A DNA stretch of 64,000 nucleotides from Bog-473 sp963804055 (GTDB lineage: Bacteria > Actinomycetota > Acidimicrobiia > Acidimicrobiales > RAAP-2). The stretch's first letter is position 1. The number at the start of each line of letters is the position of its first letter. Positions 41,653-50,751 of the stretch are shown piece by piece. Location of the stretch: positions 15,602 to 79,601 of the forward strand of contig CAWDOU010000007.1 of assembly GCA_963804055.1 (NCBI GenBank), in the 5' to 3' direction. The position numbers and the translations under genes were made by a program. The notes beneath the pieces are model-generated. The model was given only the letters and a program-made list of their open reading frames with translations, made no database searches and was not told the origin of the DNA.

Positions 41653-41999
41653 CACCATCACCCGCCGTCTTCACTGATCTCCTGAGCCCGGACTCGTCGT
41701 GCACGCCATGGCGACGATGTGCGGATTCACCCTCGACCGGAGTGCTGCCCGGCATCTCTTCTGCAACGAGGACGTGACGCCGATGACGCCGCTGGCTGCG
41801 GTGGTGCGTCGGTCTCTCACGGCTGTGCGCCGCGATCTCGCAGCATCTCGCCACCGAAGCGAAGATCGATACGTGGCACCTCACTGTCGGCTTCAGGTGA
41901 CGGCTTCGGCGACACCCGAGAGGAGCGCCATGGCGAGGAGGGACGCGACGCACGGAATAACGTGGCCTGGCCGAACAGCGCAGCGAGATCGGGGGATCG
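41615..41999. other. Gene-poor stretch between tmRNA and SulP
   Basis: 385 bases. Open frames here, such as one starting HAMATMCGFTLDRS at about 41699, have no ribosome binding site, no family resemblance and uneven codon use, and I do not call them. No copy of the tmRNA 3-prime end that would mark an att repeat is seen, apart from the inverted TGGAGGTG. Confidence 0.5.
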
Positions 42000-43683
42000 G
42001 TGGGGGAAGCCCCCTCGGGGATCAGTAAATGGATACCGGGCCTTCGGGTCGCTCGGACCTACAACCGCCAATGGACGCGGTCGGATGTCGTAGCCGGTGT
42101 GGTCCTCGCAGCCATCTTGGTGCCGCAGGGATTGGCCTATGCGGAGCTGGCCGGACTCCCGCCCGTCACCGGCTTGTACACGTCCATCGGATGCCTGGTC
42201 GGCTATGCGGTCTTCGGTCCGTCCAGGATCCTCGTCCTGGGCCCGGATTCCTCCATCTCACCGCTGATCTTCGCCGCCCTGATGCCACTGCTCGCCGGTG
42301 GCGACATGCACCGAGCGATCGCTCTGGCAGGGATGCTCGCAGTGATCGTCGCCGTCATCGAGATCGGACTGGGGATCGGAAAACTCGGCTTCGTCGCTGA
42401 CCTGCTCTCGAGCGAGGTCCAGGTCGGCTACATGAATGGTCTCGCTCTGATCATCATCGTCGGACAGTTGCCCAAGCTCTTCGGATTCTCGACCGACGCC
42501 GAGGGCTTCGGCCCCGAGATCAAGGCATTCGTCCTCGGGCTCGACGGTACCGTCGGGGCAGCGCTGGTGGTCGGATTGGGAGTGCTGGCCATCCTGTTGG
42601 TGCTCTCCCGCTTCACCAAGGTCGTCCCTGCGGTCCTCGTCGGCATCGTGGCAGCAACCGTCGTCTCCGCGATCTTCGACTTGCACGCCCACGGGGTGGC
42701 GACCGTTGGGACGCTTCCCCGAGGGGTCCCGACGCCATCGGTGCCGTGGACCAAATGGGCCGATGTCGGACCTCTCATGGTCGCCGCAGTGGGCATCACG
42801 CTGGTATCCCTGGCTGACACGATCGCCACCTCCTCGAGCTTCGGCGCCCGAAGAGGCGAAGAGGTCGATCCAAACCAGGAGATGATCGGCATCGGTGCCG
42901 CCAACCTTGCGGCAGGCCTCCTCCAGGGCTTCGCCGTATCGACGAGTGGCTCACGCACCGCCGTCGTCGAGCAGGCCGGCGCCAAGTCGCAGCTGGCGTC
43001 TCTCGTCGGTGCCGGCATCGTCGTCGCGCTGTTGCTGTTCTTCAACTCGCTGCTCGCTGATCTGCCGCAATCGGCGCTGGCCGCGGTGTTGATCGCCGCC
43101 GCCCTTTCCCTTCTCGACCTTCAGGCCCTCGTACGGTACGCAAGGGTTCGAAAAGAGCGCGCTCGTCCTTTCCATAGTCGCCAGCCTGGGTGTGATCGTC
43201 TTAGGCGTCCTGCCAGGGATCGTCATCGCCATTGCTCTCGCGGTGCTCTTGTTCTTTCAGCGGAGCTGGCAACCGCACGGCACCGTCATCGGCGAAGTGG
43301 AGGGTCTGGGGGGATGGCACGACGTCGAGCGGTATCCAGAGGCGCACCAGCTCCCCGGGATCGTGGTCTTCCGCTGGGAGGCTCCTCTTTTCTTCGCGAA
43401 CTCCTCAGCCTTCCGCTCGCAGGTCCGCCACCTCGTGGGCCAACGACACGCAACCTGGGTCGTCGTCCAGTGTGAGGCCATGACCGACGTGGACGTCTCG
43501 GCGGCAAGAATGCTCGAGCAACTCGATCGTGAGCTCAACGTTGCCGGAGTCCACATGGCCTTCGCCGAGATGCGCACTCGCCTGCAGGATCTCGTTCGCC
43601 GTTATGGCCTCTTCGAGACACTCGACCGCGACCGGTTCTATCCGACGCTCCAGGCTGCAATCGCTGCGGTCGGCGACACGTGA
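42000..43683 (+). pseudogene. SulP-family anion transporter split by a frameshift
   Basis: The first frame (from the GTG at 42000) gives a normal SulP membrane domain: WIPGLRVARTYNRQWTRSD, AAILVPQGLAYAELAGLPPV, GPDSSISPLIFAALMPLL, VSLADTIATSSSFGARRG and FAVSTSGSRTAVVEQAGAKS. It leaves frame after RYARVRK at an AAAA run (43151-43154). The +1 frame then continues SALVLSIVASLGVIVLGVL and a STAS domain (GIVVFRWEAPLFFANSSAFR, DVDVSAARMLEQL) to 43683. Removing one A restores a ~560-residue sulfate/bicarbonate-type transporter. Either the gene is broken, or the base is a sequencing error. By eye the region is less GC-rich than its neighbours. Confidence 0.88.
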
Positions 43684-43726
43684 CAACGTCTTGTCCAGCA
43701 CCGCCACCTGCTCGTCGTCGGGTTTC

Positions 43727-44896
43727 CTACAGTCGGTAGAGCGTGCGGGCGTTGTCTCCCATGACCCGCGCCTGGGTCTCGGGGCGGAGCGCGCCCATCT
43801 TCTCCGCAACACCTTCGACCGGAGCGGGGTAGAGGCAGGTCGGGTGGGGGAAGTCGGTCTCGAAGAGGATCCGGTCGTCGCCGACGATGTCCATGAGGCT
43901 CTGCAGCTGGCCATGACCCTCCTCGAACCAGAAGGTGGCATACCAGTGCTTGGCGAAGTACTCCGACGGCTTGTACTTCAGCGCCTTGAAGTGATCGGGC
44001 GCGTTCTCGGACAGTTCGTAGTCCATCGTCTCGAGGATGAACGGGATCCACCCGATGCCGCTCTCGACGGCAACCATGGTGAGCTCCGGGAAACGGTCGA
44101 ACACGCCTGAGAAGATCGTGTTCATCACCACTCGGGCGCTGTTGAGGAAGAGCATGGCGCCGCCGATGGCGGGCTTGACGTACTCGTCCTGCGAGGCCCA
44201 GAAGTAGTTGCCGAAGAAATCCATTGCCGTGTTGCTGGAGCCGATGTGGAAATGCACCGGCATGTTGAGGTCCGAGCACACCTGCCACAGGGGGTCCCAG
44301 TCCCGGCTCGCCAGGTCGGGCGATCCGGCATCCTGTGGGTCCGACGTCATGTTGATCCCGCGCAACCCGAGGCCGGACGCCCTGCGTGTCTCCTCAATGC
44401 AGAGATTGACGTCCCACGCCGGCATCAGGGTCATCGGGATGAAGCGGTTGCCCGACGAGGTCATCATCTCGGCCATGGCGTCGTTGTAGATCTGCAGGCA
44501 CATCATCCGGAGCGCCTGGTCGGGGATCATGTTGTTCAGCGTCGAGCCGCCGAGTCCCACCACGTTGGGGAACAGGACCTGGGCGTGGACCCCGATTTCG
44601 TCCATGAGCTTCAGGCGCGCCTGCGGATCGAACGCGCCCTCGTGTATCCAATCGAGGCCCATCTCCATCGAATCGAGGAAGGGGAGCTTCGAGCTGTCCC
44701 GTGCGACGACGCCCCCGCCGCGGGCGAACCCGATCTCGTTGCCGTCGACCACCCAGGTCGGACCCTCCTCGCGCTCCTCCATGTGCAGCACGCGCTTCTC
44801 GTAGCCCTTCGGGGCCCGGCTGGTCCAGAGGTCGTAGGGCTCCGTGTAGTGCGTGTCCGCATCAATGATCTTGAAGCCCTCAGCCAGCGGTGCCAC
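43727..44896 (-). CDS. Amidohydrolase-2 family protein
   Basis: 389 residues. The GTG at 44896 follows AGGGAGG by 7 bases. IIDADTHYTEPYDLW is the N-terminal DxH metal motif, VHFHIGSSN the central His strand, VESGIGWIPFILETMDYE the conserved segment of the aromatic-acid decarboxylase/hydrolase branch, and LFETDFPHPTCLYP supplies the catalytic Asp. Relatives include ACMSD-like decarboxylases and uncharacterised actinobacterial hydrolases. It stands alone, convergent with the SulP gene. It is similar in type to the gene at 57098-58228 (both DADxH and DFPHP/DYPHP). Confidence 0.87.
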   Translation of the reverse strand: MAPLAEGFKIIDADTHYTEPYDLWTSRAPKGYEKRVLHMEEREEGPTWVVDGNEIGFARGGGVVARDSSKLPFLDSMEMGLDWIHEGAFDPQARLKLMDEIGVHAQVLFPNVVGLGGSTLNNMIPDQALRMMCLQIYNDAMAEMMTSSGNRFIPMTLMPAWDVNLCIEETRRASGLGLRGINMTSDPQDAGSPDLASRDWDPLWQVCSDLNMPVHFHIGSSNTAMDFFGNYFWASQDEYVKPAIGGAMLFLNSARVVMNTIFSGVFDRFPELTMVAVESGIGWIPFILETMDYELSENAPDHFKALKYKPSEYFAKHWYATFWFEEGHGQLQSLMDIVGDDRILFETDFPHPTCLYPAPVEGVAEKMGALRPETQARVMGDNARTLYRL

Positions 44897-45314
44897 GTGA
44901 TGACCCTCCCTGATGTCCTCGTACCCTCGTACGGGAGTCTCGCGCCGGTGCGCCCGGCAGCCAACTCGGTGCCCTCCCGAGCATTCGTACGCCCGCCGGA
45001 AGCACGCGTGGTCTGGCCGTTTCCTCTTGGACGCCCTCGAGCTCGGCCGCGCAGCGACCATCGATCCCAGGCCCCCTCGTCGTTGCGTGACCACCGGAGC
45101 GGTCTCAGCTGCCGACTGCCAGATCCAGGATTGATCCGCCCCCCTGGCGTCGTTCCTCGAATGCTTCATCTGTCGGGAATCGGAACGGCGACCCCCGGGC
45201 GGGCCAGCGTCGAGGTCGTCGATCGGACACCCAATGGAAAGCCGGAATTCACGGGCAGGTTTCGCGTCGAACGATCGCTTGACGCCGTCGGAACTGATGT
45301 TCTAATTGCACGCA
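44897..45314. other. Intergenic region between divergent genes
   Basis: 418 bases between the amidohydrolase and the phosphoesterase. I see no gene. The minus strand near 44912-44940 has two TACGAG repeats upstream of the amidohydrolase; the AT-richer end (45280-45310) with TCTAAT 8 bases before the ATG at 45315 is the likely phosphoesterase promoter. Confidence 0.5.
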
Positions 45315-46697
45315 ATGGGCAACGACCGGGGCATCTCGAGGCGGCAGGTCCTGCAGAGTGCGCTCGGAGTCGGCGCAGCTGCCGTCGGGGTCGGTGCGGG
45401 CGCGGACGCCGCCGGCGCCTCGCCATCGCACCTGCCGCCGCGCTCCACGTGGCGCCGGCCCGGATCCCTCCCGAACCCGCGCCTGCCCGAAGGTACCGAC
45501 ACCATTCCCGAGATCGACCACATCGTGGTGGTCATGCAGGAGAACCACTCGTTCGACAACTACCTCGGGATGCTGCGCCGCGGCGACGGGTTCACCCTCG
45601 ACAATCGTGGTCGTCCCAGGAACACGAACCCGGACCCCAGTGGCGGCTACGTCCGCGCTTTCCACGAGACGGACACGGTCCAGGCCGGCAGCGTCACCCA
45701 GAGCTGGAACGCCAGCCACCTGCAGTACGCCGACGGTCGCAACGACGGGTTCATCGGGCCGGAGAGCAGCAGCGCCTGGTCGATGGCGTACTACACGGGG
45801 GAAGAGCTCCCCTTCTACTACTCGCTGGCCAGGACCTTCCCCCTCTGCGACCGCTACTTCTGCTCCGTCTTGGCCCAGACCTACCCCAATCGCCGCTTCC
45901 TCCTGGCCGGCACCGCCTTCGGCCTCATCGCCACGGACACCTCGTCGATCACGGGCATCCCGCCGAACGGCACGATCTTCGACAGGCTCGACGCGCACAA
46001 CATCAGCTGGGCGAGCTACGCCACCAACGTCTCGACCCTCTACGTGATCTCCGACATCGTCAAGAAGAACCCGGGCCGGATCAAGACGATCGACCAGTTC
46101 CACGCCGACGCCAAGTCGGGTTCGCTCCCGTCCGTCACGTACGTCGACCCGAACATCCTGACGAGCACCGAGGAGAATCCCCAGGACATCTCACTGGGCG
46201 AGTACTTCGTCTCGACGGTCGTGGGCTCGCTGCTCAACAGCCCGGCCTGGGACCGCACCATGCTCGTGTGGACCTACGACGAGCACGGCGGCTACTACGA
46301 CCATGTGCCGCCGCCTCCGGCCATCCCACCCGACGACATCGCGCCCGTCCTGTCTCCGACCGATCAGCCCGGCGGCTACGACCGGTACGGCTTTCGTGTC
46401 CCGACCGTGGTGATGTCCCCCTACAGCAAACGGAACTACGTGTCGCACACCGTGTACGACCACACCTCGGTGCTCAAGACGATTGAGCGCAAGTGGAACC
46501 TCCCCGCCATGACGTATCGGGACGCCAACGCCAACGACCTGCTCGACTGCATGGATCTGCGTACCCGCGCCTTTCGCGAGCCGCCCACCTTGGCCGCACC
46601 GGGGAACCCGACGGGCGTCTCCACCGCAACGCCGCCGCCCGCCGACGCGGAGCCGCCGTCCGCAGCGTTCGTGAAGACCCCGGGCCCGACCGTCTGA
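45315..46697 (+). CDS. Secreted phosphoesterase, phospholipase C/acid phosphatase family
   Basis: 460 residues. A Tat-like signal SRRQVLQSALGVGAAAVGVG is at 8-27. The metal and nucleophile region is IVVVMQENHSFDNYLG (70-85), then FPLCDRYFCSVLAQTYPNRR, DHVPPPPA after TYDEHGGYYDH, and FRVPTVVMSPYSKRNYVSHT, all hallmarks of the phosphoesterase family that includes non-haemolytic phospholipase C and AcpA. It would hydrolyse a phosphodiester or phosphomonoester outside the cell, perhaps for phosphate scavenging. A hairpin follows 25 bases after the stop. Confidence 0.9.
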   Translation: MGNDRGISRRQVLQSALGVGAAAVGVGAGADAAGASPSHLPPRSTWRRPGSLPNPRLPEGTDTIPEIDHIVVVMQENHSFDNYLGMLRRGDGFTLDNRGRPRNTNPDPSGGYVRAFHETDTVQAGSVTQSWNASHLQYADGRNDGFIGPESSSAWSMAYYTGEELPFYYSLARTFPLCDRYFCSVLAQTYPNRRFLLAGTAFGLIATDTSSITGIPPNGTIFDRLDAHNISWASYATNVSTLYVISDIVKKNPGRIKTIDQFHADAKSGSLPSVTYVDPNILTSTEENPQDISLGEYFVSTVVGSLLNSPAWDRTMLVWTYDEHGGYYDHVPPPPAIPPDDIAPVLSPTDQPGGYDRYGFRVPTVVMSPYSKRNYVSHTVYDHTSVLKTIERKWNLPAMTYRDANANDLLDCMDLRTRAFREPPTLAAPGNPTGVSTATPPPADAEPPSAAFVKTPGPTV

Positions 46698-46721
46698 CCT
46701 CCCGTCCAGCGGGACGTCATC

Positions 46722-46738
46722 GGCCCGGTCGCCGGGCC
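46722..46738 (+). terminator. GC hairpin after the phosphoesterase gene
   Basis: GGCCCGG pairs with CCGGGCC around a 3-base loop, 24 bases after the stop; no T-run. Confidence 0.55.
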
Positions 46739-46762
46739 CGTCGTCATGGGACAATGCACGTC

Positions 46763-47116
46763 ATGCCGTCGTTCCACCACGCCAACCTGGGGATCCCACC
46801 CGATCTCGCCGACGCCGAAGCCGACTTTCTCGTGGGCATCCTCGGCTATCGGCGGCTGGAGCCTCCGACGGCCGCCGCCGACCTCGGTGCCCGCTGGTTC
46901 GAGGCCGACGACGGGACGCAGGTGCACCTCAGCCTCGACCCCGATCACGCTCCCGCCGCTATGGCGCACACCGCACTCGACGTGCACGGCGAGTTCGACA
47001 TGATCCAGACGCGCCTCAGCGAGGGAGGCATCGGCTTCAAGGCCGCCGAGTTCGACGGCAACCGGATTCTGCTCTGCAAGGACCCGGCGGGGAACCGCTG
47101 GGAGCTGCGCGGCTGA
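46763..47116 (+). CDS. VOC-family protein
   Basis: 117 residues. FHHANLGIPPDLADAEADFL and GILGYRRLEPP form the first module, ARWFEADDGTQVHLSLDPDH the metal-side strand and ILLCKDPAGNRWELRG the closing strand with Glu. The fold is that of glyoxalase/dioxygenase-type proteins; substrate unknown. An ATG at 46754 is possible, but a GACAAT hexamer at 46750-46755 sits 7 bases before 46763, making the second ATG more likely for a leaderless message. It ends 8 bases from the convergent ABC ATPase gene. Confidence 0.82.
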   Translation: MPSFHHANLGIPPDLADAEADFLVGILGYRRLEPPTAAADLGARWFEADDGTQVHLSLDPDHAPAAMAHTALDVHGEFDMIQTRLSEGGIGFKAAEFDGNRILLCKDPAGNRWELRG

Positions 47117-47124
47117 CGCTCGCA

Positions 47125-48240
47125 TCACCCCTCGACGGCGTGACCACCAACTGAGCGGCGCATCGCCGCGTGCAACCGGTTCGGTGTCAGCACACCGAGG
47201 TAGCGATCGTCGTCGACGACCGGGATCCAGCGGACATCGTGCTGCAGCATCTCCCCGAAGGCCGCCCGCAGGGAGGTCCCGACGGGAACCTGCACGTCGA
47301 AGGGGACGAGGTTGTCCTCGACCGAGCCCGTCAAGCTGGGGTCGAGATCGACCCAGCCGTGCAAGCGCGACCGCTCGTCGACGACCACCGCCCAGCGGCT
47401 GTCCGCCCCGCCGACCGCCGCCCGGACGTCGAGCATCGACTGATCGGGCAGCACCTGGGGCGGGTGAAAGAGGTCGTCGGGCTCGATGGCGGTGACCGCC
47501 AACCGCCTCACCCCACGGTCGGCACCGACGAAGTCGGCCACGAAGGCCGTGGCCGGCCGGCCCAGCACTTCACTCGGGGTGTCGTACTGCTCGAGGACCC
47601 CGCCCTTGGACAGGACGGCGATCCGGTCCCCCAGCCTGGTGGCCTCCTCGATGTCGTGCGTCACGAAGACGATCGTCTTCTTCAACTCCGCCTGCAGGTC
47701 GATGAACTGCTGCTGCAACCGTTGCCGGGTGATGGGGTCGACCGCGCCGAAAGGCTCGTCCATCAGCAGGACCGGCGGGTCACCCCCGAGCGCCCGGGCC
47801 ACACCGACGCGCTGCCGCTCGCCGCCGGAGAGCTCGTGTGGGAACCGGCGCCCGTACGCAACCGGATCCAGCCCGACGAGGTCGAGGAGCTCCTTGACGC
47901 GGGCGTCCACGCGGGCACGATCCCACCCGAGCAGTCGGGGCACCGTGGCGACGTTGTCCGACACGCGTCGGTGCGGGAAGAGACCGCCCTGCTGGATGAC
48001 GTAGCCGATGCTCCGGCGGAGCTGCACCGGATCGATCTTCAGGACATCCGTGCCGTCGATCAGGATCCGCCCGCCCGTGGGCTCGATCAACCGGTTGATC
48101 ATGCGCAGCGTGGTCGTCTTGCCACAGCCGGATGGACCGACCAGCACGCAGAGCTCGCCGTCGGGCACCGTGAAGCTCAGCTCCGCCACGGCGACCGAGT
48201 CGGCGCTGTAGCGCTTGGTCACCCGGTCGAGCTCGATCAC
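47125..48240 (-). CDS. Glycine betaine/choline ABC importer ATPase (OpuCA/ProV-like)
   Basis: 371 residues from the GTG at 48240. Walker A GPSGCGKTTT (about 35-44), signature LSGGERQRVGVARAL, Walker B VLLMDEPFGAVDP and switch FVTHDIEEA. After the ATPase, residues ~265-365 form a CBS-like tandem region (DSRWAVVVDERSRLHGWVDL, WIPVVDDDRYLGVLTPNRL), as in OpuCA, where it senses ionic strength or nucleotides. It powers the divergently encoded permeases at 48285-49698. TAACCT lies 7 bases before the GTG. Confidence 0.92.
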   Translation of the reverse strand: MIELDRVTKRYSADSVAVAELSFTVPDGELCVLVGPSGCGKTTTLRMINRLIEPTGGRILIDGTDVLKIDPVQLRRSIGYVIQQGGLFPHRRVSDNVATVPRLLGWDRARVDARVKELLDLVGLDPVAYGRRFPHELSGGERQRVGVARALGGDPPVLLMDEPFGAVDPITRQRLQQQFIDLQAELKKTIVFVTHDIEEATRLGDRIAVLSKGGVLEQYDTPSEVLGRPATAFVADFVGADRGVRRLAVTAIEPDDLFHPPQVLPDQSMLDVRAAVGGADSRWAVVVDERSRLHGWVDLDPSLTGSVEDNLVPFDVQVPVGTSLRAAFGEMLQHDVRWIPVVDDDRYLGVLTPNRLHAAMRRSVGGHAVEG

Positions 48241-48247
48241 CGTCGAA

Positions 48248-48277
48248 AGGTTACCCAGCGCATGCCACGGGTATTCT
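48248..48277. promoter_or_regulatory. Divergent leaderless-type -10 pair of the importer
   Basis: TAACCT (minus, 48248-48253) lies 7 bases before the ATPase GTG and TATTCT (plus, 48272-48277) lies 7 bases before the permease ATG at 48285. The two starts are 45 bases apart, so both halves of the importer can be controlled from one site. Confidence 0.55.
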
Positions 48278-48284
48278 GGGCCCG

Positions 48285-48968
48285 ATGTTGCTGGGGACGG
48301 GCCCATTCTTCCGCTGGAGCTACATCACGAGCGACTGGAGCCAAATTCAGGGGCAGCTCGTCCAGCACATCGAACTGAGCCTCATTGCCGTCGCCATCGG
48401 GACGGTCATCTCCATACCGCTCGCGGTGCTGGCCTGGCGCTACCGGATCGTCAGGGCACCGGTCTTCGGGTTCGCCAGCACCCTCTACATCATCCCCTCG
48501 CTGGCGCTGTTCGCCATTCTCGGGCCCATCACCGGCTTCGTCGCCTCGTACACGACGGCAGAGATCGCCCTTGTCGGGTACACGCTGCTCATCCTCATCT
48601 GGAACACGGTGGCCGGCCTCGACGCCGTTCCCACCGATGCCCGGGAAGCAGCGACCGCGTTGGGCTATTCGAAGTCGGCCGCGCTGATCCGGGTGGACGT
48701 CCCGCTCGCCCTGCCCTATATCTTCGCCGGCCTCCGCGTGGCCACGGCAACCGTGATCGGCCTGGTCACCGTCACGGCACTGATCGGACTGGGCGGCCTG
48801 GGTCAGCAATTCACCTACGGCTTCAACATCGGCTACAACACCCCGATCATCGTCGGCCTCGTGCTTTCGGTCGCCCTGGCCGCGGTGGCCGACCTCCTCC
48901 TGGTGGGGGCGGAGCGGCTCTTGGTTCCATGGACGCGTTCGCGCCGCGGAGTCCAGGCGGCCGGCTGA
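48285..48968 (+). CDS. Glycine betaine/choline ABC importer permease 1
   Basis: 227 residues. About five or six helices, with IELSLIAVAIGTVISIPLAV at the start, TLYIIPSLALFAILGPITGF, and the ATPase-docking EAA loop EAATALGYSKSAALIRVDVP. GLGQQFTYGFNIGYNTPI near the C-terminus is typical of OpuBB/OpuCB permeases. Permease 2 starts 1 base after its stop, so both are made together and form the membrane channel. Confidence 0.92.
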   Translation: MLLGTGPFFRWSYITSDWSQIQGQLVQHIELSLIAVAIGTVISIPLAVLAWRYRIVRAPVFGFASTLYIIPSLALFAILGPITGFVASYTTAEIALVGYTLLILIWNTVAGLDAVPTDAREAATALGYSKSAALIRVDVPLALPYIFAGLRVATATVIGLVTVTALIGLGGLGQQFTYGFNIGYNTPIIVGLVLSVALAAVADLLLVGAERLLVPWTRSRRGVQAAG

Positions 48969-48969
48969 C

Positions 48970-49698
48970 GTGTCCTTCCTCGCCCATGTGTTCGGCTGGT
49001 TCACCACTTCGGCCAACTGGACCGGCCCGCAGGGCATCCCGACCTTGTTCTGGAACCAGCTGAAGCTCTCGGTGGCGGTGGTCGCCACCGCGATCGCTCT
49101 CGGAGGGGGTCTCGGCGTCTACCTCGGGCATACCGGCCGCGGCGGGCTGGTCGCCGTCAACGCGGCCAACGCCTTTCGGGCCGTGCCAACGCTGGCGCTC
49201 CTCACGCTGCTCGCCATTCAGCCGGCGATCTCGCTGAAGTGGAACGGGTTCCTCGCCTCATGGTTGGCACTGACCGCACTCGCCATCCCGCCCATCCTCA
49301 CGAACACCTATGTCGGCATGCGAGAGGTCGACGCGGATGTACGCGACGCCGCCAAGGCGATGGGGCTGAAAGGTGGGCAGATCCTGCGCACCGTCGAGGC
49401 CCCCCTCGCCGTGCCCTTCGTGATGGCGGGGGTGCGCACCGCGTCCATCGAGGTCGTGGCCACCTCGACCCTGGCCGCCTACGTGAGCTACGCCGACCTG
49501 GGCACCCTGGTCATCTCCGGACTCGACACCAACGACGCCGTGGTGGCCTTCAGCGGCGCCCTGCTGGTGGCGGCCATGGCCGGGCTGGTCACGCTGGCCC
49601 TCAGCCTGCTGACCCGGGCGCTGACCCCCCTGCCGCTGCGCCGACGACTGCGCCGGGGCCTGCTGGGCGCCTCGGTGACCGGGCTCCCCGCACTGTAA
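48970..49698 (+). CDS. Glycine betaine/choline ABC importer permease 2
   Basis: 242 residues, GTG start. LKLSVAVVATAIALGGGLGV and AFRAVPTLALLTLLAIQP open the permease domain. ILTNTYVGMREVDADVRDAA followed by KAMGLKGGQILRTVEAPLAV is the EAA loop. It pairs with permease 1 as a heterodimer. The gene ends 108 bases before the binding-protein gene; that gap has AT-rich patches (TATAGG, ATTACGG, ATTACAG) and may carry a separate promoter for the binding protein. Confidence 0.92.
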   Translation: MSFLAHVFGWFTTSANWTGPQGIPTLFWNQLKLSVAVVATAIALGGGLGVYLGHTGRGGLVAVNAANAFRAVPTLALLTLLAIQPAISLKWNGFLASWLALTALAIPPILTNTYVGMREVDADVRDAAKAMGLKGGQILRTVEAPLAVPFVMAGVRTASIEVVATSTLAAYVSYADLGTLVISGLDTNDAVVAFSGALLVAAMAGLVTLALSLLTRALTPLPLRRRLRRGLLGASVTGLPAL

Positions 49699-49806
49699 CT
49701 TGCCATTGTCGATGGTATAGGTCAGGATTACGGATCCCCGACGGGCTGATTACAGTTTCACCACCAAACGTCAGGCCCAACTCCGACAGTGAAGAAGGTG
49801 CCCTCC

Positions 49807-50721
49807 ATGCGTGTCCCCCGTTTCCTCGCCGCAGGCGTCCTCACGGCCCTGGCGGCGACACTGGCCATTCCGGCTGTCTCTGCCGGGGCCTCGGCCAGGG
49901 CGTCGAGCAAGCCGACGATCATCATCGGGTCGACCAACTTCGAGGAGCAGGCCATCGTCTCGAACATCTGGGCCGACGTCCTGGAGAAGGCCGGCTACTC
50001 CGTGAAGGTCGAGCCCGCGCTGGGCACCCGCGCCATCGTGGTACCGGCCATTGAGAAGGGCCAGATCGACCTGGAGCCCGACTACGCCGCCTCGCTGCTC
50101 GGCTTCCTGCACGGCGGGAACCCCCAGGCGGCCGGCGACAACATCAGCACCGCCATCCCGGCCGACCAGAAGGCGCTCGCCAGCTACGGCGTGACCGTGC
50201 TGCCCGCCTCGAAGGCACTCGACACCAATGTCTTCGCGGTGACCAAGGCGACCGCCAGCAAGGACCACCTCACGACGATCTCGAGCCTGAAGCCCTACGC
50301 GTCGAAGATGACCCTGGGTGGGCCGCCGGAATGCCCGACGTTCGCCGGCTGCGAGCCCGGGCTGAAGAAGGACTACGGCCTCACCTTCGCCGGCTTCAAG
50401 TCGCTCGACGAGGCGGGCCCGCTCAGCGTGGCCGCCCTCAAGAACGGCGAGGTGCAGGTGGTGGAGCTGTTCTCGAGCGACGGCAACGTCGTGTCGAACA
50501 ACTTCGTGGCGCTCACCGACAACAAGCACCTCGAGGGGGCCGACTACATCGTCCCGGTCATCCGCAAGGCCGTGGACACCGCCGGCGTGGCGAAGGCCCT
50601 CAACGAGATCGACGCCAAGCTCACCACGACGGCCATCTCGAAGCTGAACCTCGACGTCACGTCGAAGCAGGAACAGCCGCCTGCGGTGGCGCAGGCCTGG
50701 CTGAACTCGGTCAACGGCTAG
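49807..50721 (+). CDS. Glycine betaine/choline-binding protein (OpuAC/OpuCC-like)
   Basis: 304 residues from the ATG at 49807 (AAGAAGG 9 bases upstream); a GTG at 49789 would add six residues. The signal peptide is RVPRFLAAGVLTALAATLAI with an AVSAGASA-type cleavage region and no lipobox Cys, unusual for an actinobacterial binding protein. TIIIGSTNFEEQAIVSNIWA is the family N-terminus, EKGQIDLEPDYAASLLGFL the ligand hinge. It delivers a quaternary amine osmolyte to the permeases upstream. Confidence 0.9.
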   Translation: MRVPRFLAAGVLTALAATLAIPAVSAGASARASSKPTIIIGSTNFEEQAIVSNIWADVLEKAGYSVKVEPALGTRAIVVPAIEKGQIDLEPDYAASLLGFLHGGNPQAAGDNISTAIPADQKALASYGVTVLPASKALDTNVFAVTKATASKDHLTTISSLKPYASKMTLGGPPECPTFAGCEPGLKKDYGLTFAGFKSLDEAGPLSVAALKNGEVQVVELFSSDGNVVSNNFVALTDNKHLEGADYIVPVIRKAVDTAGVAKALNEIDAKLTTTAISKLNLDVTSKQEQPPAVAQAWLNSVNG

Positions 50722-50751
50722 GGCGCACCGCCGGGCGGGAGCCGGTCGGCC

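Noticed and set aside
41570..41953. Minus-strand frame ending WRWRELNPRPPEPQ
   Set aside because: The ending is the well-known artefact of reading through a tmRNA or tRNA 3-prime end; it overlaps the tmRNA.
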